From positions 62,001 to 126,000 of the forward strand of contig JAQVDP010000011.1 in NCBI GenBank assembly GCA_028698335.1: a stretch of DNA of 64,000 bases, in the 5' to 3' direction. The translations under genes and the position numbers were made by a program. This stretch comes from Nevskiales bacterium. GTDB lineage: Bacteria; Pseudomonadota; Gammaproteobacteria; Nevskiales; Nevskiaceae. Positions 51,516-59,369 of the stretch are shown here, one piece after another. The notes beneath the pieces were generated by a model. The model did not search any database. It had not been told where the DNA came from and saw only the letters and a list, made by a program, of their open reading frames with translations. Position 1 is the stretch's first letter, and each line of letters begins with the position of its first letter.

Positions 51516-52871
51516 ATGAGCGCGCGAAGCGGCGACTTCGAATCCGAATATCGTGTCTTTTTTCCCGAGGAATCGTCCCAGGAAGAACGTCTCGACGTGT
51601 CGGAGCCGCTGCGCCTGTTCGGTGACGAGATCCTCTGGAACGTCGTTGCCGGATGCTCGCTTGCTGCGCCGGTCTGCCGTGAGTGTTCGGCTCGCGAGTA
51701 CTGGGAGACCTGGGCGCGCTCCTCGGGCAACTACTATCACGACAGCTCGTGGAACCGGGTGCTGTCGTATGAATATGCGTTGACGGTCGAGCCCGGCAAG
51801 TGGCCGAAGGACCGGCGCCACAACATCCTGGTGGCGCCCGCCAGCGATCTTTTCCATGAGCGCGTGTCGGATCACTTTCTGGACCGCGTGTCCAGCATCA
51901 TGCAGCAGCATCCGCAGCACACGTTCTACGTGGTCACCAAGCGGGTTGCGCGCATGAAGTCGTATCTCAACGGCCGCGCGGCGGGGCGCCTGGCCGAGGA
52001 ATCCCGCAGCGACAGGACCCTGCGCCAGTTGACCTGGCCCTTGCCGAACGTGCGGATCGGCATCTCCTGCGAGGACCAGCCCAGCTATCTGGCGCGCATC
52101 GTGCCCCTGATCGAGACCAAGGCCGAATCGCGCTTCGTGATCATCGAGCCGATGCTCAAGCCGGTGCGTCTCGATCAGGTGCCGCTGCCGGGGGGCGACA
52201 TCCTCTGGCCGTTGACCGGCGTCGTGCAGGGATACCGGGGCCTGAATGCCGAGGGCAAGCCCGAATGGGATCCGGTCGAACACCCGCGGCTGACGATCGA
52301 GCCGATCGACTGGGTCGTCGTCGGCGGCTTCCGCGGTTCCGTGCCGCGACCGATGCATCCGATCTGGGTGCGGATGGTCCAGGTCGCCTGCGAGCGCGCG
52401 AAGGTGCCGTTCTTCTTCAAGGGCTGGGGTGACTACGCGCCGGCGAAGAAGCCCGATCTCGATGGGGACGCCTCGCTGGTGATCGTGTCCGCCGACGGTT
52501 CGATGCGCGGCCGGGGCGTCGGGTCGGCGACCAATTATCTGGCCCGCGACAGCGGCGGCCGGGTGCCGGACGTGTACATGAGCCGCCAGATCGATCCGGT
52601 CGAGCGCACGATGCTCGCCGGCAAGCTGCTGCGCAACAAGCCGCGCCCGCTGAAGGCGCGCCGCGTGCGCCTGATCGATCGGTCGGATCTGGCGCGCATG
52701 CTGCACCGCCTCGGCGATCAGGCCCCGGCGACGGGGCCGGTTACGGCGAGAGTCGAACAACAGGCCGGGCAGGCACCCGGCGCGACCCAGGACGACAGCC
52801 GGTCGCTCGGTGACAAGATGAGCGAGACGGCTGCCTGGGTGCGCGACAAGCTCAATACGCCGCTGTGGTAG
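51516..52871 (+). CDS. Extended DUF5131 (phage Gp37/Gp68-like) protein
   Basis: 451 residues. A GAGAGG site precedes the start. Three Cys (47, 54, 57) in the form C-x6-C-x2-C (AGCSLAAPVCREC) and the following motifs (VAPASDLFHERV, QHTFYVVTKR, WPLPNVRIGISCEDQ, DWVVVGGFRGS, PMHPIWVR, VPFFFKGWGDYAP) match DUF5131, usually about 230-280 residues and known from phage Gp37/Gp68 proteins. The motif suggests a radical-SAM-like or Cys-cluster fold. The C-terminal 165 residues are extra, charged and Pro/Gly-rich. No TcmP-like partner, phage or defence gene is adjacent. The 273-base gap before it holds no gene that I can see. Confidence 0.75.
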   Translation: MSARSGDFESEYRVFFPEESSQEERLDVSEPLRLFGDEILWNVVAGCSLAAPVCRECSAREYWETWARSSGNYYHDSSWNRVLSYEYALTVEPGKWPKDRRHNILVAPASDLFHERVSDHFLDRVSSIMQQHPQHTFYVVTKRVARMKSYLNGRAAGRLAEESRSDRTLRQLTWPLPNVRIGISCEDQPSYLARIVPLIETKAESRFVIIEPMLKPVRLDQVPLPGGDILWPLTGVVQGYRGLNAEGKPEWDPVEHPRLTIEPIDWVVVGGFRGSVPRPMHPIWVRMVQVACERAKVPFFFKGWGDYAPAKKPDLDGDASLVIVSADGSMRGRGVGSATNYLARDSGGRVPDVYMSRQIDPVERTMLAGKLLRNKPRPLKARRVRLIDRSDLARMLHRLGDQAPATGPVTARVEQQAGQAPGATQDDSRSLGDKMSETAAWVRDKLNTPLW

Positions 52872-52889
52872 CAGGGTAGTAGCCCCGCG

Positions 52890-54584
52890 TCAGTATCCCG
52901 CCGCCTGACCGTCCTTGCGTGATTCCGAGGCGCCGTAGTAGACGCCGTCGCGCAGTCCGATCGCCTGATACCCGCCGTAGCCGCCTTCGTCCCAGGTCAC
53001 GCGGTGTCCCTTGCGCATCAGTGCGCGCACGCTTTCGTAGGGAAAACCGGATTCGAGGTGCACGGTGCCGCCGTCGCGCATGGTGCTGCCGGTGGGCTCG
53101 GACGAGCCGGTGTGGTGGATGCGCGGAGCGTCTCCGGCTTCCTGCAGATTCATCCCGAAGTCGATCAGGTTCATGATGATCTGCGCGTGCCCCTGGGGCT
53201 GCATGTCGCCGCCCATGACGCCGAAGCTGAGCCAGGGTTTTCCGTCGCGGGTGACAAATGCCGGAATGATGGTCTGGAACGGACGTTTGCCGGGCGCGTA
53301 GACGTTGCGGTGTCCGGGTTCCAGCGCGAACAGCTGACCGCGATCCTGCAGGCAGAACCCCAGGGGATCGGGGCAGATGCCCGAGCCCATGCCCCGGTAG
53401 TTGGACTGGATCAGCGACACCATCATGCCGTCCGCGTCGGCGGTGGTCAGATATACGGTGTCGCCTTCGCGCAGTGCGGGATTGCCGGCGTCGACCCTGC
53501 GGGCGGCATGCTCCAGGTCGATCAGTTTGCCGCGCCGCGCGGCGTAGTCCTTGGAGACCAGCCGGCCGATCGGTGCGGGGCTGAAGTCGGGGTCGGCGTA
53601 ATACCGCGCGCGATCCTCGAAGGCGAGTTTCTTGGCCTCGACGAACAGGTGCAGATGCTCCGGGCTGCCGAAGCCGTGGCCCTTCAGATCGTAGCGCTCG
53701 AGAATGTTGAGAATCTGCAGTGCCGCGATGCCCTGTGAATTGGGCGGCAGTTCCCAGACGTCATAGCCGCGATAGCGTGTCGAGACCGGTTCGACCCATT
53801 CCGAGCGGTGCGCGGCGAGATCGTCGTAGCTCAGGAATCCGCCTTCGCGCCTGACCTCCGCGGCGATCGTGCGGGCGATCGGGCCACGATAGAACGCATC
53901 GCGGCCCTGTTCGGCGATCGTCGTCAGCGTCGTCGCCAGGTTCGGATTGCGCCACAGCTCTCCCTTGCGCGGCGCGCGGCCGTCCACGGTCATCTGACGG
54001 CGGAATCCGGCGAATGCGGACAGGCGGGGAACCGAGCGATCCCAGTAGTACGCGATCAGGTCGGCGACGGGGTGGCCGTCACGCGCGTAGCCGATCGCCG
54101 GGGCCAGGATCCGCTGCATCGGCAGCCGCCCGAAACGGGCGTGCAGCTCGAACCAGCCGTCGACCGCTCCGGGGACCGACAGCGGCAGCACGCCGTAGGG
54201 CGGGATCTCGGTGAGGCCCTGTTCCCGGAAATGATCGAGCGTCAACGACCGTGGTGAGCGGCCGCTGGCATTGAGGCCGTGCAGTCTGCGCGTCTGCGGA
54301 TCCCAGACGATGGCGAACAGATCGCCGCCGATGCCGCAGCCGGTCGGCTCCATCAGGCCGAGGGCCGCATTGACCGCGATCGCGGCGTCGACGGCGCTGC
54401 CACCGGCCTTGAGGATGTCGAGGCCGATCTGGGTGGCGAGAGGCTGGCTGCTGGCGACCATCCCGTGTGTCGCCATCACTTCCGAGCGGCTGGCCAGGTT
54501 CAGCCCGGTGACGCGGTCGGCGGCGTCGGCGCGCGGGTGGAGGTACAGGCAGGTCAACGGCAGCAGCAACAGGGCGAGGCGCAT
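52890..54584 (-). CDS. ggt: Gamma-glutamyltransferase
   Basis: 564 residues with a signal peptide (ending near ADAADR), so periplasmic. It is an Ntn hydrolase made as one chain that cuts itself before the nucleophile Thr, here Thr376 in GDTVYLTTAD. Other motifs: MVASSQPLATQIGLDIL, GGSAVDAAIAVNAALGLMEP, GIGGDLFAI and GVMGGDMQPQGHAQ. It transfers or hydrolyses the gamma-glutamyl group of glutathione. In this family the sequence after Thr is often TTHYS; here it is TVYLTT. Only a weak ribosome site precedes the start. Confidence 0.9.
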   Translation of the reverse strand: MRLALLLLPLTCLYLHPRADAADRVTGLNLASRSEVMATHGMVASSQPLATQIGLDILKAGGSAVDAAIAVNAALGLMEPTGCGIGGDLFAIVWDPQTRRLHGLNASGRSPRSLTLDHFREQGLTEIPPYGVLPLSVPGAVDGWFELHARFGRLPMQRILAPAIGYARDGHPVADLIAYYWDRSVPRLSAFAGFRRQMTVDGRAPRKGELWRNPNLATTLTTIAEQGRDAFYRGPIARTIAAEVRREGGFLSYDDLAAHRSEWVEPVSTRYRGYDVWELPPNSQGIAALQILNILERYDLKGHGFGSPEHLHLFVEAKKLAFEDRARYYADPDFSPAPIGRLVSKDYAARRGKLIDLEHAARRVDAGNPALREGDTVYLTTADADGMMVSLIQSNYRGMGSGICPDPLGFCLQDRGQLFALEPGHRNVYAPGKRPFQTIIPAFVTRDGKPWLSFGVMGGDMQPQGHAQIIMNLIDFGMNLQEAGDAPRIHHTGSSEPTGSTMRDGGTVHLESGFPYESVRALMRKGHRVTWDEGGYGGYQAIGLRDGVYYGASESRKDGQAAGY

Positions 54585-54679
54585 CGGGGTGATTCCGGGC
54601 AACCGAGCCTGGACGATACCGCGTTTGCGTGTCCGGCCGCAGGCGGCGGATCGGGCCGGCGTCGTCACGCCGGCGCCGT

Positions 54680-55044
54680 TCAAGGCAGCTTGTCGTCGAG
54701 TCGCGTCTTGACCGGATCGGTCAGGCCCAGATGATCCTCGGGCGACGGCTTCTCCGGAATCGAACTGGCGATGAACAGGGTTTGTACGCCCTTGAGCAAC
54801 TGTTCGAGCTTGGTCGGACGTGCTTCGCGGTCCTCGCAGTCGCCGACGCAGGGCAGCATGCGGCGATATTTGCCGGCGCCGGTTCCGAGAGCGGATCGGC
54901 CTGGCCTTCGACGATGATCGGTTCGAGCTCGGTGGCATCGGTTGCGGTGGCAGGGGGTTCCGGCTCCGCCGCCCGGGCCAGTCCCGTGCATAGGGTGGTT
55001 GCGATCCCCAGCGCGACGAGCGTCCATTTCATTCGGTTCAGCAT
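54680..55044 (-). pseudogene. Small exported protein, frameshifted
   Basis: AGGAGG lies before the ATG at 55044. The first frame gives a signal peptide (WTLVALGIATTLCTGLARAAE) and TELEPIIVEGQADPLSE; then the sense continues in another frame, GAGKYRRMLPCVGDCEDREARPTKLEQLL, to a stop at 54680. One added G near 54895 restores a protein of about 121 residues. The intended product is a periplasmic protein with a C-x-x-x-x-C pair; I do not recognise the family. It could be a damaged gene or a sequencing error. It lies between ggt and selO on the same strand. Confidence 0.6.
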
Positions 55045-55153
55045 CGGCTTGCCTCCTGGTGACCCATGTGGTGCAGCTTAGCGCGCCGGTCCGGCCGGCG
55101 CATGTCGATCCCGGGACCGGGTGCGCGCCACATCGACCAGCGCAGCTCGGGGC

Positions 55154-56689
55154 TCATGACGAGCAGCTCAGGACGAGATGGCGGGCCTCGGGCGGGGGCT
55201 CGTCCGCATAGTGGTCGAGTCCGGGGTGTTCGTCATAGGGACGCCGCAAAAGCGTCAGCAGGCGATCGAGCGGCGCGGTGTCGCCGGACGCGGCTGCGGC
55301 GATAACGTCCTGGGCGAGGTGGTTGCGCAGGACGTATTTCGGATTGGTGCGGTTCATTTCGGCGCGGCGCTGTGCATCGTCGGAGTGTTCGCCGCGCAGG
55401 CGGTCACGGTAGTGCTCGAGCCATGCGTCGAACGCCTCGACGTCGTGCAGCCGTTCGCGCAGGGGTGGCGGTACCGCGTCGCGTGCCGTGTCGACGTCGG
55501 CGAGGGCGCGGAACGAGCCGGTGAAGTCGTCATGGCCTCGATGCAACAGGCTCAGGAAATGGTTGATCAGATCGGGATCGCCGTCGCGTTCATCCTTGAG
55601 GCCGAACTTGGCGCGCCAGCGCCGCGTCATCGCCGTGGCGTAGGCGTCCGGATACCGGTCCAGAACGGCCTGTCCGATCTCCGCCGCGCTTTGGGGGGCT
55701 TCGGCCAGCAGCGGCAGGCAGGCCTGGATCAGGCGCGCGCAGTTCCAGTGTCCCACGACCGGTTGCTGGTCGTAGGCATAGCGTCCCGCGTGATCCGAAT
55801 GATTGCAGACGTGATGGGCGTCGAAGCCGTCGAGGAACCCATAGGGACCGTAGTCGAGGGTCAGGCCGAGGATCGACATGTTGTCGGTGTTCATCACGCC
55901 GTGACAGAACCCGACGGCCTGCCACTGCGCCATCAGACCGGCGGTGCGATCGACCACCCAGCGCAGCCACATGGTGTAGCGGTCCGGGCGCTCGGAGAGA
56001 TCCGGGTGGTGTTCGTCGATGACGTGATCCGCGAGTCGCCGCAGCGCGCTGACGTCGCCGGCGTAGCTGAATGCCTCGAAGTGCCCGAAGCGGACGTGAC
56101 TGGGCGCGACACGGCAGATCACCGCCGCCGGCTCGATCGTCTCCCGCCGGACCGGATCGTCTCCGACGATCAGGCTCAATGCGCGGGTGCTGGGAATGCC
56201 GAGGTGATGCAGGGCCTCCCCGGCGAGATACTCGCGGACGCTCGACCGCAGCACCGCGCGGCCGTCGCCGAAGCGGGAAAACGCCGTGCGGCCGGCCCCC
56301 TTGAGCTGCAGATCCTGTAGAACGCCGTGACGGTCGCGCAGCTGTCCCAGCAGGATCGCGCGGCCGTCGCCGAGTTGCGGCACCCAGGCGCCGAACTGGT
56401 GGCCGGCGTAGCGCATCGACAGCGGTTCGCCGCCGGGCAGGGGGCGGTTGCCGGACAGGATCTCGGTGAATTCCGGGCGGACGGCTTCGTCATGACCGAG
56501 GCCGAGCTGCCGGAGCAGCACCGCGTTGACGTGCAGCAGGCGCGGGCGTGTCAGCGGGGTCGGCTCGGTGCGGACACAGAACGGCTCGCCCAGGCGCGCG
56601 TAGCGGTTTTCGACCGGCAGGGCGTCGATCCGGTGGGGTCCCGCCGTTGCGGCGTCGCTGGCGGGCGATTCGGTCGTGGAAGCATCCAT
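55154..56689 (-). CDS. selO: SelO pseudokinase, protein AMPylator
   Basis: About 511 residues. Conserved blocks of the SelO/YdiU family: MRYAGHQFGAWVPQLGDGRAILLG, LQLKGAGRTAFSRFGDGRAVLRSSVREYL, HGVMNTDNMSILGLTLDYGPYGFLDGF and NRTNPKYVLRNHLAQ. SelO has a kinase fold with ATP bound upside down and transfers AMP to proteins in response to redox stress. The tail ends SCSS, with Cys at the place that is selenocysteine in animal SelO. Start uncertain: ATG at 56689 or 56707. The secernin-like gene starts 34 bases away in the other direction. Confidence 0.93.
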   Translation of the reverse strand: MDASTTESPASDAATAGPHRIDALPVENRYARLGEPFCVRTEPTPLTRPRLLHVNAVLLRQLGLGHDEAVRPEFTEILSGNRPLPGGEPLSMRYAGHQFGAWVPQLGDGRAILLGQLRDRHGVLQDLQLKGAGRTAFSRFGDGRAVLRSSVREYLAGEALHHLGIPSTRALSLIVGDDPVRRETIEPAAVICRVAPSHVRFGHFEAFSYAGDVSALRRLADHVIDEHHPDLSERPDRYTMWLRWVVDRTAGLMAQWQAVGFCHGVMNTDNMSILGLTLDYGPYGFLDGFDAHHVCNHSDHAGRYAYDQQPVVGHWNCARLIQACLPLLAEAPQSAAEIGQAVLDRYPDAYATAMTRRWRAKFGLKDERDGDPDLINHFLSLLHRGHDDFTGSFRALADVDTARDAVPPPLRERLHDVEAFDAWLEHYRDRLRGEHSDDAQRRAEMNRTNPKYVLRNHLAQDVIAAAASGDTAPLDRLLTLLRRPYDEHPGLDHYADEPPPEARHLVLSCSS

Positions 56690-56723
56690 GGCGGCACTGT
56701 AAAACATCGGTAGACTGCTCTCG

Positions 56724-58010
56724 ATGTGTGACACACAGGTTTGGACAACGCCGGGCGCGATCTGGTTTGCCAAGAACTCCGATCGCGAGCCGTCGGAGCC
56801 GCAGCCGGTCGTGCGCTATCCGGCGGTGGCCGGCGACGCGACCCGTGTGCTGCGCGTGTCGCATATCGAGATCGATCAGGTGCCCGACCGCCATGGCACG
56901 ATCCTGTCGCAACCGGCGTGGTGCTGGGGCGCCGAAATGGGGGTCAATGACGCCGGCGTGGCGATCGGCAACGAGGCGATTTTCTCGCGGCGGGCGACGC
57001 TGCGGCCGGGTCTGCTCGGCATGGATCTGGTCCGGCTCGGACTGGAGCGCGCCGGGACCGCCGCCGCCGCCGTCGAGGTGATGACGGGCCTGCTCGAGCG
57101 CTACGGCCAGGGCGGTCCGGCAGGCTTCGTCGACCGGCGTTTCTGCTACGACAGCAGCTTCATCGTCGCCGATGCCGCCCAGGCCTGGGTGCTGGAGACC
57201 GCCGGGCGGTCGTGGGTGGCGCGCCGCGTCGACGGACGTGACGCCATCTCCAATGCGCTGACGACCGGACGGGGCGCCGCCTTGCTGCGGTCGGCGGATC
57301 TGCCGGGCGGGGCCGGGCTCGACTTCGCGGCGCGTTTCGATCGGCGCCTGATGCCGTACTTCGCAGGTTCGCGCTTGCGCCGTGACCTGTCGCTGCGCTG
57401 TCTGGCGCAGCCGGGCCCGCCTGGATTCGCGCGGCTGGCACGCCATCTGCGCGCGCACCGTGGCGGTGACGACCCCGCCGCCGGCAGCAACGCGGACGTC
57501 TGCATGCACGCCGCCGGATTCATCCGGCGGCATCAGACCACCGGGTCGATGATCGCGTGCCTGCGGCCGCATGGGGCCGAAGTGATGCTGACTGGGACTT
57601 CGGCGCCGTGCCTGTCGATCTTCAGGCCGGTCGCTTTCGACGGGCAGTGGTCGGTATTGACGCCGTTCGAAGCCCGCCTGTCGGCACCGCTGTGGCGCCG
57701 GCATGAATGGCTGCATCGCTGGGCCCTGGCCGACGCCGCACTGCGCGAACGCGTCCGGGCCACCCGTGACGAACTGGAGACGGCGATGTTCGAGGCGCTT
57801 TCGACCGAAAACGCGGACGCGCGGCATTGGGCCGACCGGCGCGCGGCGGCCTGGCACAAGGTGCTGTGGGAGTCGTTGCGGACCTTGCCGCGGCCGCGTT
57901 TGCCGGCGCACTGGCGGCGGATTGCGGCGCGGGACGGGATCGACCCGCAGCGGACCGGCGCCGAGCACACGTACAATCCGGCCAGCACCATTGGGGAGAG
58001 CGGGACGTGA
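56724..58010 (+). CDS. Secernin/C69-family Ntn hydrolase-like protein
   Basis: 428 residues. It begins MCDT: a Cys at position 2 becomes the N-terminal nucleophile after Met removal, which fixes the start. The AWCWGAEMGVNDAGVAIGNEAIFS block and the FAKNSDREPSE phrase near the N-terminus match secernins and the C69 dipeptidase group. The likely reaction is amide hydrolysis of a small peptide, but secernins have no agreed substrate. Cytosolic. The stop overlaps the GTG of the next gene. Only 34 bases divide it from selO. Confidence 0.82.
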   Translation: MCDTQVWTTPGAIWFAKNSDREPSEPQPVVRYPAVAGDATRVLRVSHIEIDQVPDRHGTILSQPAWCWGAEMGVNDAGVAIGNEAIFSRRATLRPGLLGMDLVRLGLERAGTAAAAVEVMTGLLERYGQGGPAGFVDRRFCYDSSFIVADAAQAWVLETAGRSWVARRVDGRDAISNALTTGRGAALLRSADLPGGAGLDFAARFDRRLMPYFAGSRLRRDLSLRCLAQPGPPGFARLARHLRAHRGGDDPAAGSNADVCMHAAGFIRRHQTTGSMIACLRPHGAEVMLTGTSAPCLSIFRPVAFDGQWSVLTPFEARLSAPLWRRHEWLHRWALADAALRERVRATRDELETAMFEALSTENADARHWADRRAAAWHKVLWESLRTLPRPRLPAHWRRIAARDGIDPQRTGAEHTYNPASTIGESGT

Positions 58011-58195
58011 ATATGGAGTTTTCGGGAATGGGCCTGTGGGGTTTCCTGATCCTGATCGCCGACATCTGGGCGATCGTCAGCACCCTGCAGAGCAATATCA
58101 GCACCGGTCGCAAGGTGATCTGGATCGTGCTGATCCTGTTCCTGCCGTTGCTCGGGTTCCTGTTGTGGCTGCTGGTGGGGCCGCGCGGGCGTTAG
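58007..58195 (+). CDS. Small PLDc_N-domain membrane peptide
   Basis: 62 residues from the GTG at 58007 (GGGGAG eight bases upstream), or 60 from the ATG at 58013. Two hydrophobic helices: GLWGFLILIADIWAIVSTL and VIWIVLILFLPLLGFLLWLLVGPRG, the pattern of the cardiolipin-synthase N-terminal (PLDc_N) domain, here as a free peptide without the phospholipase part. It overlaps the secernin-like gene by GTGA, so it is translated with it. Function unknown. Confidence 0.75.
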   Translation: MNMEFSGMGLWGFLILIADIWAIVSTLQSNISTGRKVIWIVLILFLPLLGFLLWLLVGPRGR

Positions 58196-58211
58196 CCGAC
58201 CCGGGCCCTGT

Positions 58212-59204
58212 CTAGAGCCGAAGCTGGCGGCGCAGGTCCGCCGGGCTGACGTAGGGGGGATGCGCGCGCCCTTGCAGCGCCTCGACCATGCTGACGATGC
58301 GGGCGTTGATCGGCGTCGGCGTATGGTATTCGGCGCCCAGAGCGGCGATTTCGCCGTTGAGCTGTGCCACCTCGGTCTGCCGGCCGCATTCGACGTCCGC
58401 GACCATCGACGGATAGGACTTGGACTGCAGACCGTTGCGGAATTTCGCGAACCACCACGGCAGTCGGGTCGAACCGCCGACCAGACGGCGGTAGAGCCGG
58501 TACGGAATCGGCATCGGCAGGCGGAACGGGATTCCGGCGGCCGCCAGCACGCGGGTTGCCTCGTCGAGGACGGCCACATAGATCGCGCGCAGATCCGGGT
58601 GGGTCAGCAGCTCCTTGAACGTGGTGTGGGTCAGTGCGCAGACAGCATTGGCCAGATTGATGAGCAGCTTGCCCCAGGCCGCGGACTCGCCGGCGACCCG
58701 GGTGACCTGCATGCCGCTGCCGTCGAAGGCCCGGCACAGGCGGTTGTCGTCGCAGCCGATCAGCACGATCGGGTGCGTCGTGATCTGGGCGTGCAGCGGT
58801 TCGAGCAGGTGGCCGTTGAACATCACCGTCATCGGTACCACCCGTGCGGTCGGGCAGCGCTCGTGGATGCGGCGCAAGGCGCCGACGCCGTTGAGGGTGC
58901 AGACGATCGCGCAACTTGGCGGAATCGGGGGCAGGGCGTCGAGCACCTCGTCGAGGTTGCGGAACTTGGTGCAGAGAAACAGGTAGTCGACGCCGTCCAG
59001 CGACAGCGACTGCGTCAGCGTTGGTTTGGGCGCGACGATCGGCGGACGTCCGCCGCCGGCGTGTTCGACGCTGAGCTGCTGTACGGTCTGCATGGCCGCC
59101 AGGTCCTTGTCGCGGACATAGATCTTGACCGTTTCCCGCTTGGCCGACACCAGGTAGGTCGACAGGATCGTCCCGACAGCTCCTGCTCCGACGATCAGAA
59201 TCAT
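58212..59204 (-). CDS. Ketopantoate reductase (ApbA/PanE) family protein
   Basis: 330 residues. N-terminal NADPH-binding fold (ILIVGAGAVGTILSTYL), then FLCTKFRNLDEVLDALPP and the family Lys/Asn region (SAAWGKLLINLANAVCALT), and a helical C-terminal dimer domain (SYPSMVADVECGRQTEVAQLNG). PanE itself reduces 2-dehydropantoate to pantoate for coenzyme A. This divergent member is alone, so another small 2-oxo acid substrate is equally likely. Ribosome site GAGGAGA. Converges with the PLDc_N peptide gene. Confidence 0.83.
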   Translation of the reverse strand: MILIVGAGAVGTILSTYLVSAKRETVKIYVRDKDLAAMQTVQQLSVEHAGGGRPPIVAPKPTLTQSLSLDGVDYLFLCTKFRNLDEVLDALPPIPPSCAIVCTLNGVGALRRIHERCPTARVVPMTVMFNGHLLEPLHAQITTHPIVLIGCDDNRLCRAFDGSGMQVTRVAGESAAWGKLLINLANAVCALTHTTFKELLTHPDLRAIYVAVLDEATRVLAAAGIPFRLPMPIPYRLYRRLVGGSTRLPWWFAKFRNGLQSKSYPSMVADVECGRQTEVAQLNGEIAALGAEYHTPTPINARIVSMVEALQGRAHPPYVSPADLRRQLRL

Positions 59205-59369
59205 TCGTCAACGTCTCCTCGATAAGCGCGCGTTCGTGGCACGCTCCGGCAGCGTGTCCGCGTCGCGCATCTGCGCCAAGCATAGCCCAGTCCGGTGACC
59301 GGAACGAAGGCGGCCGGGCGTGTTAAAAATGGGTATCGAGCCGGCCGGCGGCAGCTTGGGGGCGGTGCC

